Source of the DNA: Lactobacillus acidophilus
Lineage (GTDB): Bacteria > Bacillota > Bacilli > Lactobacillales > Lactobacillaceae
NCBI RefSeq assembly: GCF_034298135.1
Contig: NZ_CP139575.1
Location: 434,001 to 498,000, forward strand
Direction of reading: 5' to 3'
DNA length: 64,000 bases
Shown here: piece after piece, positions 30,985 through 41,264 of the stretch
Numbering within the stretch: the stretch's first letter is position 1
Layout of the letters: every line of letters starts with the position of its first letter
The notes under the pieces: model-generated
The model's input: only the letters and a program-made list of their open reading frames with translations
Databases searched by the model: none
Told to the model about the DNA's origin: nothing
Made by a program: the position numbers and the translations under genes

Positions 30985-31266
30985 ATGAATGATAATACAG
31001 TATACGTAATTAATGCACGAAGATATTCCCGTAATGGCGAGATTATCGAGCATAATGTCCATGTCTATAGTTCTTATCAAAATGTGATTGCAGCATTTAA
31101 GCCTTTCTTAGAAGTGTCCAATAAAGAAGTACACATGAATGGCAAGAATGAAATGCTACAAGTAAGGATTTATGATCCAGCTAATGAATTTTTGACTAAG
31201 TATATATTTGATATATATGAGAAGCAAATTGATAATTTCTTCCCAAAGACAACTGAACATATTTAA
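30985..31266 (+). CDS. Small hypothetical protein, 93 residues
   Basis: Starts MNDNTVYVINARRYSR. ATG 30985 follows AAAGGAG at good spacing; a longer reading from 30874 would run through the preceding terminator and is rejected. The protein is soluble, has alternating beta-like segments, no Cys, no signal peptide and no motif I recognise. It is a single gene between two terminators. Confidence 0.65.
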   Translation: MNDNTVYVINARRYSRNGEIIEHNVHVYSSYQNVIAAFKPFLEVSNKEVHMNGKNEMLQVRIYDPANEFLTKYIFDIYEKQIDNFFPKTTEHI

Positions 31267-31273
31267 AGGGAGG

Positions 31274-31297
31274 CGGCAGATTAAGTTCTGCCGTTTT
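31274..31297 (+). terminator. Terminator after the 93-residue protein
   Basis: CGGCAG / CTGCCG stem with seven-base loop and a run of T. Confidence 0.85.
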
Positions 31298-31318
31298 TTG
31301 TAAAACGAGGTAAATGAA

Positions 31319-31756
31319 ATGGTTTTAGATGAAAGTAAGAAAAAACAGGCACTGAAGAAGTTAACCCAAGAAGAATACGATGTAACCCAGAACGCTGCCA
31401 CGGAATATCCATTTACTGGCAAGTACGATAATTTTTATGAAAAAGGCATCTACGTTGATGTGGTGTCTGGTGAGCCGTTGTTTTCTAGCCAAGATAAGTA
31501 TGATGCGGGATGCGGCTGGCCTAGTTTTACCAAGCCAATTGAAAAGCTGCAGTATCACCGCGACCAATCGCATGGCATGGAGCGTACCGAAGTGGTAAGT
31601 CCAGAAGCGCAGTCGCATTTAGGGCACGTTTTTACCGATGGACCTGTTGATCGTGGCGGCTTGCGTTACTGCATTAATTCTGCTGCATTGAAGTTTATTC
31701 CATATGATCAGCTGAATGAAGCTGGTTATGGTGAGTATAAGAAGTTGTTTAAGTAG
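31319..31756 (+). CDS. msrB: Peptide-methionine (R)-S-oxide reductase
   Basis: 145 residues. It repairs oxidised methionine (R form) in proteins. The catalytic Cys118 lies in RYCINSAAL and the resolving-type Cys65 in DAGCGWPSF. The two CxxC zinc sites found in many MsrB proteins are absent, as in other lactobacilli. No msrA is adjacent. Starts at ATG 31319 with GAGG upstream. Confidence 0.95.
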   Translation: MVLDESKKKQALKKLTQEEYDVTQNAATEYPFTGKYDNFYEKGIYVDVVSGEPLFSSQDKYDAGCGWPSFTKPIEKLQYHRDQSHGMERTEVVSPEAQSHLGHVFTDGPVDRGGLRYCINSAALKFIPYDQLNEAGYGEYKKLFK

Positions 31757-31770
31757 AAAAAAGTATAAAA

Positions 31771-31802
31771 AAAGCCGTTGAGAAAATTAATCTCAATGGC
31801 TT
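31771..31802. terminator. Bidirectional terminator between msrB and pepX
   Basis: AAGCC-TTGAGA / TCTCAA-GGCTT stem between convergent genes, with A-rich sequence on one side and T-rich on the other. Confidence 0.75.
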
Positions 31803-31819
31803 ATTTGTATACTTAGAAT

Positions 31820-34201
31820 TTACTTTTCATAAAACTTGATTTCAGTATTAGCTAAATCAATAGTGTAAGTTTCTTCTTCAAGTGGTCGCTTAGTCATCCC
31901 TTCATCAGTTGAGTAAATGATCAAAGCTAACTTGCTTCCGGATGGAATAGTGTAGTAGGTAGGTTGAAGTAAGAAATCAAGATCATAGAACTTGTCTGCA
32001 TCAATATGCTCAGGCTTTTTCATATCCTTGTAGTTTTGCAAGTTCATGTGTGCCTTAGTAATCAACTTAGCCTTAGTCTTTTTATCAGGAACAAATTCTT
32101 GAAGTGTATCAGTACCGAACTTGTAGCCTAATTCTTGACCACCACGCATCAAGAACTTAGGAGTAGCAGTCAAACGTTGTCTTTCACCAAGTTCAACTAA
32201 AGCAACGGAGATTTGCCCCTTAGGTAGTGATCCTTTAACTCTAACTTTAACTTCAGGTCGGCCTACAATAGTAGTAGGGTGGATGAATTCATCAGTAGTA
32301 AAGCGCAAACTTGGCTTAGCCCATTTTTCATCCCCGCTGATAAATTTGTATTCCCATTCACTTTCAGAAATACCGGCCTTCTTAAATTCAATACCACCTA
32401 CATCAGTGAAGGACTTTTCGGCATGGCTATCACCATCTTGCAAAAGTTCATCATCATCGGTAGGGAAGTAGATCTTTTCACGACCTAATTTATCGTTCCA
32501 ATCTTTTTCTTCATGCCACTTGTCGGCTTGCAAGTTGTCTTGAATCATAACAGTTGGCCATTGGTTGTAAGCATTGTTTTCAACATCCAATAATTCGTGG
32601 ACAAACCAAAGGTTCATCAAGTCAGTGAAGTCGATAGAAACAAAATTGTTCATATTATAGTGTGGACCTTGGTGCAAGAAGAGGTGATGCTTCATTGGCA
32701 TCTTAGAAACAAGTTGCCAAATCTTGTAAACGTTCTTTGGTTTAACGTTCCAGTCGTTTAAACCATGAACGGAAATCCATGAACACTTGATACCGTCAGC
32801 GTGATGACGATAGTTTCTAGCTTCCCAGAAATCAGAATATTGGCCAGTTGTCCGATCCTCTTTTTCTAGCAACTGCTTTTGCATTTTGTCGTATTCTGGC
32901 TTGATCTTGAGGTATGATCCAGCATCCCATAAGTTAGATTCACAAGTTTCTGCAAGAAGATCCAAGTCTTCACCTTGACATGCTTCTGGAGCGATGACCA
33001 AACCGTGTTCGCGATAGTAGTCGTACCATGAAGAAATTGCAGCTTCTGAGACAACAGTCTTAAGTCCCTTGACACCGGTGGTAGCGATAGCAATTTGCAA
33101 AGTGCCCAAGTATGAGCGGCCGGTCATACCGATGTTGCCGTTACACCAATCAGCTTTTGTTTGCATAGTTCTGGTACGGTCAGTGTAGGCAATACGGTCG
33201 CCGTGAAGCCATTCGATTACAGCAGCTGCTGATTCGGTTTCTTCAGGGGCACCAGTGATTCTGACACCGTCACTACCGCGAGTACCGATTGCGCCGGCAA
33301 AGACACTAGCAAAACCGCGAGCAAGCATATATTCGTTCAATGGGTAAGAAGACTTGTGAACTGCTTCTTCAGTAGTTGGATGATTTGAGCCATCAGGCTT
33401 TTCTGCTTTAACGATTGGAGAATGAACGTATTGTGGATCATTCCATTCAGTAGCATCAGATAGATTTTCATCGACGCTGTGATTACGCTTTTCGTTAGCG
33501 ATGATTCCGCCGAAATATGGGGATGCAGTATAAAGTGCTGGTACCTTAAGACCGTTGTTAGTTTCAACTGGACGGAAAACAGTAACTTGAATTAAGTCGC
33601 TCTTTCCATCATGATCAGTATCTAAGTCGGTTTCTACATAAACAACTTCGCGGATTACTTTTGAAGTATCAAAGACAGGGATAGATTTACCATTGAAAAA
33701 TTTGAATTGATTTTGACCCCAGAATTGAGTGAAGTAACCTTTACCAGCCATCACATCAAGTAAAATTTGACCGTTTTTAGTACGGGTATTGAGCAAACGA
33801 TAGAAAGCGGAGATCAACTTATGGGTATCGTTAATATCTTGAACAAAAGGCAGCGCTGTTTTTTGCATAAAACCAGTTGGATCGGCAAAGTCATAGTCAT
33901 AATGAACATGGTAGCCAAGTAGTTGTAATGCAACATTATAGAATTGTGCGGTACCGATAGATTCTGGCTTTTGCTTAAGAAAATCAGTTAAGGTTTCGTG
34001 ATCAGAAACGGCAAATTCGCTGAGTTTAGCACTTTTAGCAGCATCAGTCTTTGCTTCAGCGATCGCGTTTTTGACCAATTTAGCTAAAAGGTCGCTAAAT
34101 GACCAATCTTCGTAGTTTCTAGGTAAAAAGTTAATGTCGATAAGTTCTCTAACTTGGTTGTCAAAGTCAGTTTCAACGTAGGCGTATTGATTATATTTCA
34201 T
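31820..34201 (-). CDS. pepX: Xaa-Pro dipeptidyl-peptidase
   Basis: 793 residues, normal size. Cytoplasmic S15 serine peptidase that removes X-Pro dipeptides from the N-terminus of peptides such as those from casein. The N-terminal helical dimerisation domain is followed by an alpha/beta-hydrolase domain with the nucleophile motif [10 protein letters not shown], and a C-terminal jelly-roll domain. A short poly-lysine-type charge cluster is absent. Monocistronic; a GGAG-type site precedes ATG. Confidence 0.95.
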   Translation of the reverse strand: MKYNQYAYVETDFDNQVRELIDINFLPRNYEDWSFSDLLAKLVKNAIAEAKTDAAKSAKLSEFAVSDHETLTDFLKQKPESIGTAQFYNVALQLLGYHVHYDYDFADPTGFMQKTALPFVQDINDTHKLISAFYRLLNTRTKNGQILLDVMAGKGYFTQFWGQNQFKFFNGKSIPVFDTSKVIREVVYVETDLDTDHDGKSDLIQVTVFRPVETNNGLKVPALYTASPYFGGIIANEKRNHSVDENLSDATEWNDPQYVHSPIVKAEKPDGSNHPTTEEAVHKSSYPLNEYMLARGFASVFAGAIGTRGSDGVRITGAPEETESAAAVIEWLHGDRIAYTDRTRTMQTKADWCNGNIGMTGRSYLGTLQIAIATTGVKGLKTVVSEAAISSWYDYYREHGLVIAPEACQGEDLDLLAETCESNLWDAGSYLKIKPEYDKMQKQLLEKEDRTTGQYSDFWEARNYRHHADGIKCSWISVHGLNDWNVKPKNVYKIWQLVSKMPMKHHLFLHQGPHYNMNNFVSIDFTDLMNLWFVHELLDVENNAYNQWPTVMIQDNLQADKWHEEKDWNDKLGREKIYFPTDDDELLQDGDSHAEKSFTDVGGIEFKKAGISESEWEYKFISGDEKWAKPSLRFTTDEFIHPTTIVGRPEVKVRVKGSLPKGQISVALVELGERQRLTATPKFLMRGGQELGYKFGTDTLQEFVPDKKTKAKLITKAHMNLQNYKDMKKPEHIDADKFYDLDFLLQPTYYTIPSGSKLALIIYSTDEGMTKRPLEEETYTIDLANTEIKFYEK

Positions 34202-34430
34202 ATTTTTTCTCCTTATGCAGTATTTGTTACTATCTAGTTTACCTGTTTAGTAAGTGAGAACCAATCAAAATGAGAAGGTTTGTGGGAATTTTTTTAGAAA
34301 ATGAAATAATTAAGAATTTACAAAGCTGTAATACTATTTAAAAATAAAATTTATTTTTTGCGTAATAAATCATGATGGCAGTAAAGTGCTATGAAATCAT
34401 ATCGTTTAAGCGTAAAATGGAGGCGTAGGA

Positions 34431-34724
34431 ATGGAGCCAATTTTTGCATTAAAATGGCTAAAATTGCTAGTAAGTGAAAATAAATTTTTGCTTGTGAAAA
34501 GAAAAGCTAGTCATGCAAGTCCAGTGACTAAAGAGATGGTAAAACTCATTGTTAATGATCTATCAATGAAAGATTTTGTTAAAAGTGAAAAAGATAGAGA
34601 TTTTCCAAATGAATATGTTTGGATCTATGAAACTACTTTTAGAATTAAATATTATATTAAGTTTAAATTTATTAATAAAGGACAGGAAATTTTGTTTATT
34701 TCTTTTCATGAAGCCTTATATTGA
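34431..34724 (+). CDS. MqsR-like mRNA-interferase toxin
   Basis: 97 residues, the size of MqsR. The C-terminal half matches the MqsR pattern: LSMKDFVKS corresponds to LSESDFYKS, followed by a VW...Y stretch, a strand ending YYIKFKF, and a final ILFISFHE strand corresponding to VLIVSFKE. The block Lys and the strand Tyr, both implicated in catalysis in the E. coli protein, are retained. Such toxins cut mRNA (GCU sites in E. coli). GGAGG is seven bases before the ATG. The toxin gene comes first and the antitoxin follows after 10 bases, as in mqsRA, opposite to most type II pairs. Family assignment is from pattern comparison in memory. Confidence 0.65.
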   Translation: MEPIFALKWLKLLVSENKFLLVKRKASHASPVTKEMVKLIVNDLSMKDFVKSEKDRDFPNEYVWIYETTFRIKYYIKFKFINKGQEILFISFHEALY

Positions 34725-34734
34725 GGAGGAAAAT

Positions 34735-35118
34735 ATGTCATACATTGCTGATTATACAAATACTTATGATATTCGCGGGCACGAGATTGAAATCACTGCT
34801 CCCGCACGTTTTGACGATCGGACACATGAAGTAATACCTGATTTAGAGTTAGATGATCAAGCTGTTAAATTAGCGTTGGAGAAATTTCGTAAAATTTACG
34901 ATGTTGTCTCGCCAGAACAAATGAAAGCCTTACGTAAAAAATGGCATTTGAGTCAACGTAAATTTGCTAAAGTTTTAGGCTGGAGTTCATCAACTGTTGC
35001 ATTATACGAGGCAGGGGCAGTCCCAACTAATGGTAATAATCGGCTGCTTAAGATTTTGATTAAGGATGATAAGGTGATGAAGGAGTTTATCGAAGATAGT
35101 CAAAAAAGTGAATTATAG
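34735..35118 (+). CDS. MqsA-like helix-turn-helix antitoxin
   Basis: 127 residues. The N-terminal part (DIRGHEIEITAPARFD... LELDDQAVKLALEKFRK) corresponds to the hinge region of MqsA/YgiT-type antitoxins, but the Cys zinc ligands of E. coli MqsA are missing; the protein has no cysteine at all. The C-terminal XRE-type HTH is SPEQMKALRKKWHLSQRKFAKVLG followed by SSSTVALYEAGAVP. ATG 34735 follows GAGGAGG; a longer reading from 34576 overlaps the toxin gene and is rejected. It should neutralise the upstream toxin and repress the operon. A terminator follows at once. Confidence 0.72.
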   Translation: MSYIADYTNTYDIRGHEIEITAPARFDDRTHEVIPDLELDDQAVKLALEKFRKIYDVVSPEQMKALRKKWHLSQRKFAKVLGWSSSTVALYEAGAVPTNGNNRLLKILIKDDKVMKEFIEDSQKSEL

Positions 35119-35120
35119 TA

Positions 35121-35146
35121 AAAAGTCACCATTATTGGTGACTTTT
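35121..35146. terminator. Bidirectional terminator after the toxin-antitoxin pair
   Basis: AAAAGTCACC / GGTGACTTTT perfect arms, between convergent genes. Confidence 0.85.
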
Positions 35147-35149
35147 CGT

Positions 35150-35365
35150 TTAAAAGAAAAAAATTTTAAACGGAGTATATACAAATAACATTACAAGCAC
35201 TACGACAATGATTAATTCAATAGAAGTACGTCTAGCTAAACGATCATAGTCGTCTTTTTTTATTTTGTGATTACGAAAATCTTGATTAAGGCGAAAACGT
35301 TTGACTGCTAGAACAAGGGCGATTACAAGATAGATGCTGATTCCAATTATGTTTAGTATTCTCAT
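35150..35365 (-). CDS. Small two-helix membrane protein
   Basis: 71 residues: a hydrophobic helix (about 5-20), a charged middle (RFRLNQDFRNHKIKKDDYDRLARR) and a second helix (about 50-70). GGGAGAAGAA precedes the ATG at good spacing. No family recognised. It ends four bases from the toxin-antitoxin terminator. Confidence 0.65.
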   Translation of the reverse strand: MRILNIIGISIYLVIALVLAVKRFRLNQDFRNHKIKKDDYDRLARRTSIELIIVVVLVMLFVYTPFKIFFF

Positions 35366-35497
35366 TTCTTCTCCCTAAAGTAATTATTTTTTATTATTAT
35401 AGCAAAATCACATTTGATAATGCTTACATTTCATGAGACATTACATTTCAAATAGTCCATAATGTAAATAGTTAATATTATTTTTGAAGGAAAAATT

Positions 35498-36109
35498 ATG
35501 GGACTTTTTGATTTATTTAGTAAAAAACAAAGAGAGGCTAATCAGTCTTTCTTGTCGCAACAACGTAGTCAACAATCGATTGCCAAGATAGAGAAGTTGA
35601 CTTTGCCGGCTAATTTGAAACAACAATTAATCGATGCGGATGTTTTTGATATTTGGTTTAGTGATAAAGATTTAGCACCACTAGTTAAATTGTTAGCAGA
35701 TTCATCAGAAATGATCAAATATACGGCAACCGGGATTAATGATCAGAGTGAGGCCAGCCTGCTTGTTTGTACTAATCAGCGACTGATCGTTATTAGTAAG
35801 AAACGATCAGATTTAATTGTAAAAACGATCTTGCTAGATCGAATTAAGAGTGTGCTTTTGAGACATCAAATAGTTTATGACGAAATTATACTTGTCGTAG
35901 ATAATGAACAGATCGATTTTAATTCAATTAATAAAATATCTGCCGCTATTTTGGCTGATGATCTTAGGACTTTATCCAAGTTAGCGCAAGGTAAGGGTGA
36001 ACTTGATAAGCAAGTAGAGCAGATTAAGAAATTAAAAGAGTTGGTTGATCAAGGCATTTTGACAGAAGAAGAATTTCAAGCTAAGAAGAAAAAGATTTTA
36101 GATATTTAA
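35498..36109 (+). CDS. Cytoplasmic protein with bacterial PH-like domain and C-terminal SHOCT motif
   Basis: 203 residues. The middle (about 65-150) looks like a YokE-type bacterial PH domain, a beta-rich fold with LLVCTNQRLIVISKK as the typical strand pair. The last 30 residues (QIKKLKELVDQGILTEEEFQAKKKKIL) are a SHOCT motif, usually at the end of oligomerising or membrane-associated proteins. No enzyme motif is visible, and the function is unknown. Single gene with its own terminator. Confidence 0.75.
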   Translation: MGLFDLFSKKQREANQSFLSQQRSQQSIAKIEKLTLPANLKQQLIDADVFDIWFSDKDLAPLVKLLADSSEMIKYTATGINDQSEASLLVCTNQRLIVISKKRSDLIVKTILLDRIKSVLLRHQIVYDEIILVVDNEQIDFNSINKISAAILADDLRTLSKLAQGKGELDKQVEQIKKLKELVDQGILTEEEFQAKKKKILDI

Positions 36110-36133
36110 AATTATTTTATGAATCAAAGTATA

Positions 36134-36167
36134 GAAAAAAGACGAAGCGATAGCGCTCGTCTTTTTT
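36134..36167. terminator. Bidirectional terminator (PH/SHOCT gene and PTS EIIC gene)
   Basis: AAAAGACGA-GCG / CGC-TCGTCTTTT stem with A and T flanks. Confidence 0.85.
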
Positions 36168-36177
36168 ATTATGATGC

Positions 36178-36222
36178 TCCAGACGCCTTGGGGGAGAGAA
36201 TTAATTATTTTGAGCGTCTGGA
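36178..36222. repeat. Inverted repeat just downstream of the PTS EIIC stop
   Basis: TCCAGACGC (36178-36186) and GCGTCTGGA (36214-36222), nine-base perfect arms with a 27-base loop. There is no T tail, so it may stabilise or process the 3' end of the EIIC transcript ahead of the terminator. Confidence 0.6.
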
Positions 36223-36228
36223 AGGTAA

Positions 36229-37482
36229 TTATTCTTCGGGAGCAGTTTCGCCTTGTTCAACTGCTAAAGCTTTTTTATCCAAAATTTTGAAGAATGGCCA
36301 GTAACCTGCAACTGCGATTAATACACAGATAGCTTGCCATACAACGGCTTTCCAATCACCACCAGTAATCAAGAAACCATTAAGTAAAGTTGGAGTAGTC
36401 CAAGGAACACTGGCAATGATCATATGTAAGATATGGAATTTAAATAAGAAATAAGAGATTGCTTGTAATACCAAAGGAATAGTAATAAATGGAATTGCAA
36501 GGGTAGGATTTAATACAACAGGGACACCAAACATAATAGGCTCAGAAATTTGGAAAATACATGGAACGAAACCTAAGTGAGCTAATTGTTTATAACGCTT
36601 ACTTTTGGCAAATAACATACAAATTACTAATCCGAGAACAGCACCGGTACCACCCATTGCCATACCAAAAGTTAAGAAACCATCAGCACAAATGTGAGTG
36701 GGTACGCCACCGTTCATAGCTTTATGCATATTGTCCATTAAAAAATTACCATAAACAGGACCAGCTACAATACCAACAGTATTATTACCATGGATACCAA
36801 TAGTCCAAGCAAAAAGTGTGAAGAAAGTAAACAGTTCCATTCCCCAGAAACTACCCAGAGTAGCAGTAAGAGGTGAGAAGATCCAGGTAATAAAGGCATT
36901 GATATCTAAATGAAGCAGACATCTAATAACCCAAGCGCCACCTAAAATTGCTAATGCAGGAATTAATGAGACAAATGAACTAGCTACTGCAGGTGGAACT
37001 GAATCCGGTAACTTAATAACAATTTTATGCTTAATAAACCAGTTATAAATTTCGCCACCGATAAGTGAAACAACGATAGCAGTGAACATACTTGAAGCTC
37101 CTAAGTTTGTAGGATCAAGGACCATTTTATTGTTCAATTCGCAAATAATAAAAGCAATAGCACCAATTACTGATGCAGATAGACGATCAATCTTATTTTC
37201 ACGGGCTAAAGTATATGAAATACCAAGTGCAATAATTAAACCAATCAAACCAGTAGACATATTAATTGGCGCATTTAATACTGGAAGATAAGGCTTAATG
37301 ATATTTGACCAACCTGGCACAGGCAAGTTGGCAATGATCATAAAGATAGAACCGAAGATAGTAAATGGAACTGAAATAATCATCCCATCTCTTAAAACAA
37401 CCATATATTTGTTTTCGCCCATTTTTCCTAAGGCAGGCATTAACTTTTGCCTCGTCCAATTCATGAGCTTACTATTTTGCAT
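36229..37482 (-). CDS. PTS EIIC permease, lactose/cellobiose family
   Basis: 417 residues from the chosen start, about ten hydrophobic segments. The N-terminus (LMPALGKMGENKYMVVLRDGMIISVPFTIFGS) and the GTGAVLGL and SEPIMFGVPVVLNP stretches are typical of cellobiose/diacetylchitobiose EIIC proteins. It needs separate EIIA and EIIB subunits, which are not in this window. An in-frame ATG five codons upstream (37497) lies in ATGGAGG, the ribosome site of the ATG at 37482, so the shorter form is chosen. Divided from the glycosidase operon by the ROK regulator, but with the same operator sequence, so it probably imports the operon's substrate. Confidence 0.88.
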   Translation of the reverse strand: MQNSKLMNWTRQKLMPALGKMGENKYMVVLRDGMIISVPFTIFGSIFMIIANLPVPGWSNIIKPYLPVLNAPINMSTGLIGLIIALGISYTLARENKIDRLSASVIGAIAFIICELNNKMVLDPTNLGASSMFTAIVVSLIGGEIYNWFIKHKIVIKLPDSVPPAVASSFVSLIPALAILGGAWVIRCLLHLDINAFITWIFSPLTATLGSFWGMELFTFFTLFAWTIGIHGNNTVGIVAGPVYGNFLMDNMHKAMNGGVPTHICADGFLTFGMAMGGTGAVLGLVICMLFAKSKRYKQLAHLGFVPCIFQISEPIMFGVPVVLNPTLAIPFITIPLVLQAISYFLFKFHILHMIIASVPWTTPTLLNGFLITGGDWKAVVWQAICVLIAVAGYWPFFKILDKKALAVEQGETAPEE

Positions 37483-37523
37483 GAGGTAATCCTCCATAAA
37501 AACTAATAATATTGCTTATTCAA

Positions 37524-37579
37524 AGTATGTAAACTTAATTAACTAACTAGAATGTAAGCCCTTTACTTAATATTGTCAA
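37524..37579 (-). promoter_or_regulatory. PTS EIIC promoter with putative ROK operator
   Basis: On the minus strand, consensus TTGACA (plus 37574-37579) and TACATT (plus 37551-37556) are separated by exactly 17 bases. Directly downstream (plus 37524-37548) is AGTATGTAAACTTAATTAAC plus TAACT, almost identical to 38854-38878 before the kinase operon. Its arms (GTATGTAAA / TTAACTAAC) are an imperfect palindrome, and its place over the transcription start suits a repressor. Confidence 0.72.
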
Positions 37580-37598
37580 CTGTTTTTTGAGAAAAATA

Positions 37599-37637
37599 AA
37601 AAGCGCTGTGGCTTAAGGTATAAGCCGCAAGCGCTTA
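37599..37637 (-). terminator. Terminator overlapping the 3' end of the ROK regulator gene
   Basis: AAGCGCTTGCGGCTTA / TAAGCCACAGCGCTT on the minus strand, followed by a T run. The left arm lies inside the last codons of the regulator gene. Confidence 0.8.
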
Positions 37638-38758
37638 GCGCCTAGGTCAAAAATTTTTCTAACCAGCAATGAATATCCTCCTAAAAGCGGAGCAAATTTA
37701 GTTTGTCTAGCAATTTGTAATTGAGTTTGTGTAGCTTCCAGAATAGGTAATTTACTTTTAATTTGAATTAAAAGCATGGGTAAATTCTCTATTAACGTTG
37801 AATCTAAATAAATAATCTGAGGAGAGTAGCTTGCAATAATATTGTTTAAAACTAAAACTATACTATCAACAAAGCGAGTGATTGCTGCAACTACTTCTTT
37901 ATTTCCCTTAACATAAAGTTTAGCTACTTGTTGTAATGTCAAATTATTCAATCCATCGTACTTAGCCACTTCACGTAAAATTGCTTCCTGAGAGCAATAA
38001 TCAATAGGATTAAAGGCTTTAACACCTTCATCAGTTTGTATTAAAAACTGCATGTTTTCAATACTACCTGCAGCATCTTTATTTCCTAAATACAAGTTCT
38101 CATCAATAATAACACCGGCACTAATTGTTTCATTAATCGTTATAGAAATTAAATTTTTGATTTCATTATTGGATGAAAAATCACGCTGAAAAATTGCTGC
38201 AGCGTTGGCATTATTTAGGATAATTACGGGAACCTTATATTCGTCTTTTAAATAAGTAACTAGGTCCGTATTGTCAGAAATAGCAGAGACGTATTTATTA
38301 TCGAACACTTTTTTATGTACAGCTATCGAAATCCCTAAAAGTTCATGAACTGTGTCTTTAATAGAAAAATTATTAATTTTTTTCTTTAAAAGTAATTGAA
38401 TCTTTTCGTTAGTCAAATTTGCTATAGAGATTTCCTCAAAACGATTAACTTGTCCATTAGCATAAGTGGCCATTATATTGAGATATTCCTTACCAATTTC
38501 GATATTGATAAAAAAGCCAAAATTTTTGTTGAATTCGATAAGTTGAGGTTTCCGCCCACCATTTTTAGTGCTATGTCCCTCACCAATTTCTACCACATAT
38601 TGTTTTTCAAGTAATTCTTCTAATATGCTAGAAATGGTAACTTTATTGATTGATAAGTCACGGGCAATTTTACTACGAGAAATCGGCCCATAGTTAATTA
38701 CATGTCGAATGACAGAGCGTTCGTTATTAAGACGCATGGTATGTTTGTTAATAAACAT
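37613..38758 (-). CDS. ROK-family transcriptional repressor (NagC/XylR type)
   Basis: 381 residues. N-terminal winged helix (SVIRHVINYGPISRSKIARDLSINKVTISSILEEL in part, about residues 15-50) and a ROK sugar-binding domain. The usual ROK zinc motif CxCGxxGC is not seen; the corresponding stretch is SIENMQFLIQTDE, so the sensor domain is divergent. It sits between the EIIC gene and the glycosidase operon, and the same 25-bp element is found at both promoters. It is therefore the likely local repressor, released by a sugar or sugar phosphate from the substrate. A second possible start is MRLNNE seven codons in. Confidence 0.88.
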   Translation of the reverse strand: MFINKHTMRLNNERSVIRHVINYGPISRSKIARDLSINKVTISSILEELLEKQYVVEIGEGHSTKNGGRKPQLIEFNKNFGFFINIEIGKEYLNIMATYANGQVNRFEEISIANLTNEKIQLLLKKKINNFSIKDTVHELLGISIAVHKKVFDNKYVSAISDNTDLVTYLKDEYKVPVIILNNANAAAIFQRDFSSNNEIKNLISITINETISAGVIIDENLYLGNKDAAGSIENMQFLIQTDEGVKAFNPIDYCSQEAILREVAKYDGLNNLTLQQVAKLYVKGNKEVVAAITRFVDSIVLVLNNIIASYSPQIIYLDSTLIENLPMLLIQIKSKLPILEATQTQLQIARQTKFAPLLGGYSLLVRKIFDLGAKRLRLIP

Positions 38759-38804
38759 ATGAATAACCAGCCTTTCTAAAAAGCATTATACAGAATTTTT
38801 GGGA

Positions 38805-38841
38805 TGAAAGTGTTTACACAACTCACAAAATAATGTATTCT
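38805..38841 (+). promoter_or_regulatory. cre and promoter of the kinase-glycosidase operon
   Basis: TGAAAGTGTTTACA (38805-38818) matches the cre consensus except one central base. Its right half is the -35 box TTTACA (38813-38818); TATTCT (38836-38841) follows after 17 bases. CcpA bound here would block RNA polymerase, giving glucose repression. Confidence 0.68.
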
Positions 38842-38853
38842 GTAAATGTGCTA

Positions 38854-38878
38854 AGTATGTAAAGTAAATTAACTAACT
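38854..38878 (+). promoter_or_regulatory. Putative ROK operator of the glycosidase operon
   Basis: AGTATGTAAAGTAAATTAAC plus TAACT differs from the EIIC copy (37524-37548) at two positions and lies right after the -10 box and before the ribosome site AAGGAG. Confidence 0.7.
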
Positions 38879-38895
38879 TCAAGGAGATATGCAAA

Positions 38896-41260
<2,365 letters not shown>

Positions 41261-41264
41261 AAAA

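Noticed and set aside
32279..33567. Several 60-80 codon frames overlapping pepX
   Set aside because: Antisense or out-of-frame to a full-length, well-conserved gene; no motifs or start signals.
34576..34734. Longer N-terminus of the HTH antitoxin reaching into the toxin gene
   Set aside because: GAGGAGG directly precedes ATG 34735, and the extra residues are an out-of-frame reading of the toxin gene.
36119..36304. 61-codon frame between the PH/SHOCT gene and EIIC
   Set aside because: It runs through a terminator and antisense into the EIIC gene; no ribosome site.
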